The notes beneath the pieces were generated by a model. It ran no database searches, had not been told where the DNA came from, and saw only the letters and a program-made list of their open reading frames with translations. From DALYJJ01 sp033763935 (lineage in GTDB: Bacteria > Acidobacteriota > Terriglobia > Bryobacterales > Bryobacteraceae): a stretch of DNA of 64,000 nucleotides. Every line of letters starts with the position of its first letter. The stretch's first letter is position 1. Where the stretch lies: positions 1-64,000 of the forward strand of contig JANRJO010000017.1 of assembly GCA_033763935.1 (NCBI GenBank), in the 5' to 3' direction. Below, in pieces: positions 63,987 to 64,000 of this stretch. Both the position numbers and the translations under genes were made by a program.

Positions 63987-64000
63987 CCCAACGCCATGAC

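Overview
The window looks like a chromosomal segment of a high-GC soil-type Acidobacteriota, most likely of the Solibacter/Bryobacter kind. This is inferred from gene content: a PadR regulator next to an 894-residue MacB/FtsX-type permease of the acidobacterial duplicated orphan permease (ADOP) type, a PEP-CTERM protein, secreted Gfo/Idh/MocA and DegT enzymes, a sortilin-like BNR-repeat protein, and a membrane Fe-S oxidoreductase of the ETF:menaquinone oxidoreductase type. No rRNA or taxonomic marker was checked against a database.

Layout. 1-10.7 kb: partial two-domain esterase, methyltransferase, TlpA-like thioredoxin, a stand-alone deaminase-fold protein, PadR plus ADOP permease, GH10 xylanase, a scar made of two gene fragments, an esterase and a luciferase-like monooxygenase. 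10.7-13.5 kb: an AT-richer membrane protein of likely foreign origin, an SRPBCC-ArsR operon with a palindrome over its start codon, and a hypothetical protein. 13.5-18.8 kb: a tightly coupled four-gene operon of exported proteins (Tat-type DegT aminotransferase, secreted oxidoreductase, lipoprotein beta-propeller, ceramidase-like hydrolase), followed by a multi-PAS histidine kinase. 21-24.7 kb (minus): an exported kinase-fold protein coupled to an exported PPP-type phosphatase, then a muramidase and a truncated hydrolase.

24.7-39.3 kb is a fatty-acid oxidation region: tetR-fadB-fadA-acyl-CoA dehydrogenase-EMO on the minus strand, a divergent acyl-CoA synthetase with a TetR-type palindrome between them, and etfBA further right. 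Acyl-CoA made by the synthetase would be oxidised by the dehydrogenase, its electrons passed through EtfAB to the EMO-like membrane protein and on to menaquinone. Between the two halves (35.7-37.1 kb) lies a patch of decayed fragments: a second acyl-CoA synthetase 3' end, two GMC oxidoreductase 3' ends, a broken hicBA toxin-antitoxin pair and a broken UbiB-type kinase.

39.4-47.9 kb: HDOD protein, tRNA-Lys, small membrane protein/XRE pair, TPR protein preceded by a structured leader with terminator, rpsU, PEP-CTERM protein, glgC-eno-gpmA and a PEGA protein. 47.8-54.8 kb (minus): a complete chemosensory operon cheW-mcp-cheA-cheR-cheD-cheY-cheX-cheB. 54.8-59.7 kb: exported YqgE-like protein, a secreted hypothetical and the BNR-repeat protein. 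59.7-61.1 kb: a 1.3-kb integrase-less islet in tRNA-Phe, bounded by a 36-bp repeat of the tRNA 3' end and carrying brnTA and a small secreted protein. A DUF433-DUF5615 toxin-antitoxin pair and a NodU/CmcH-type carbamoyltransferase close the window.
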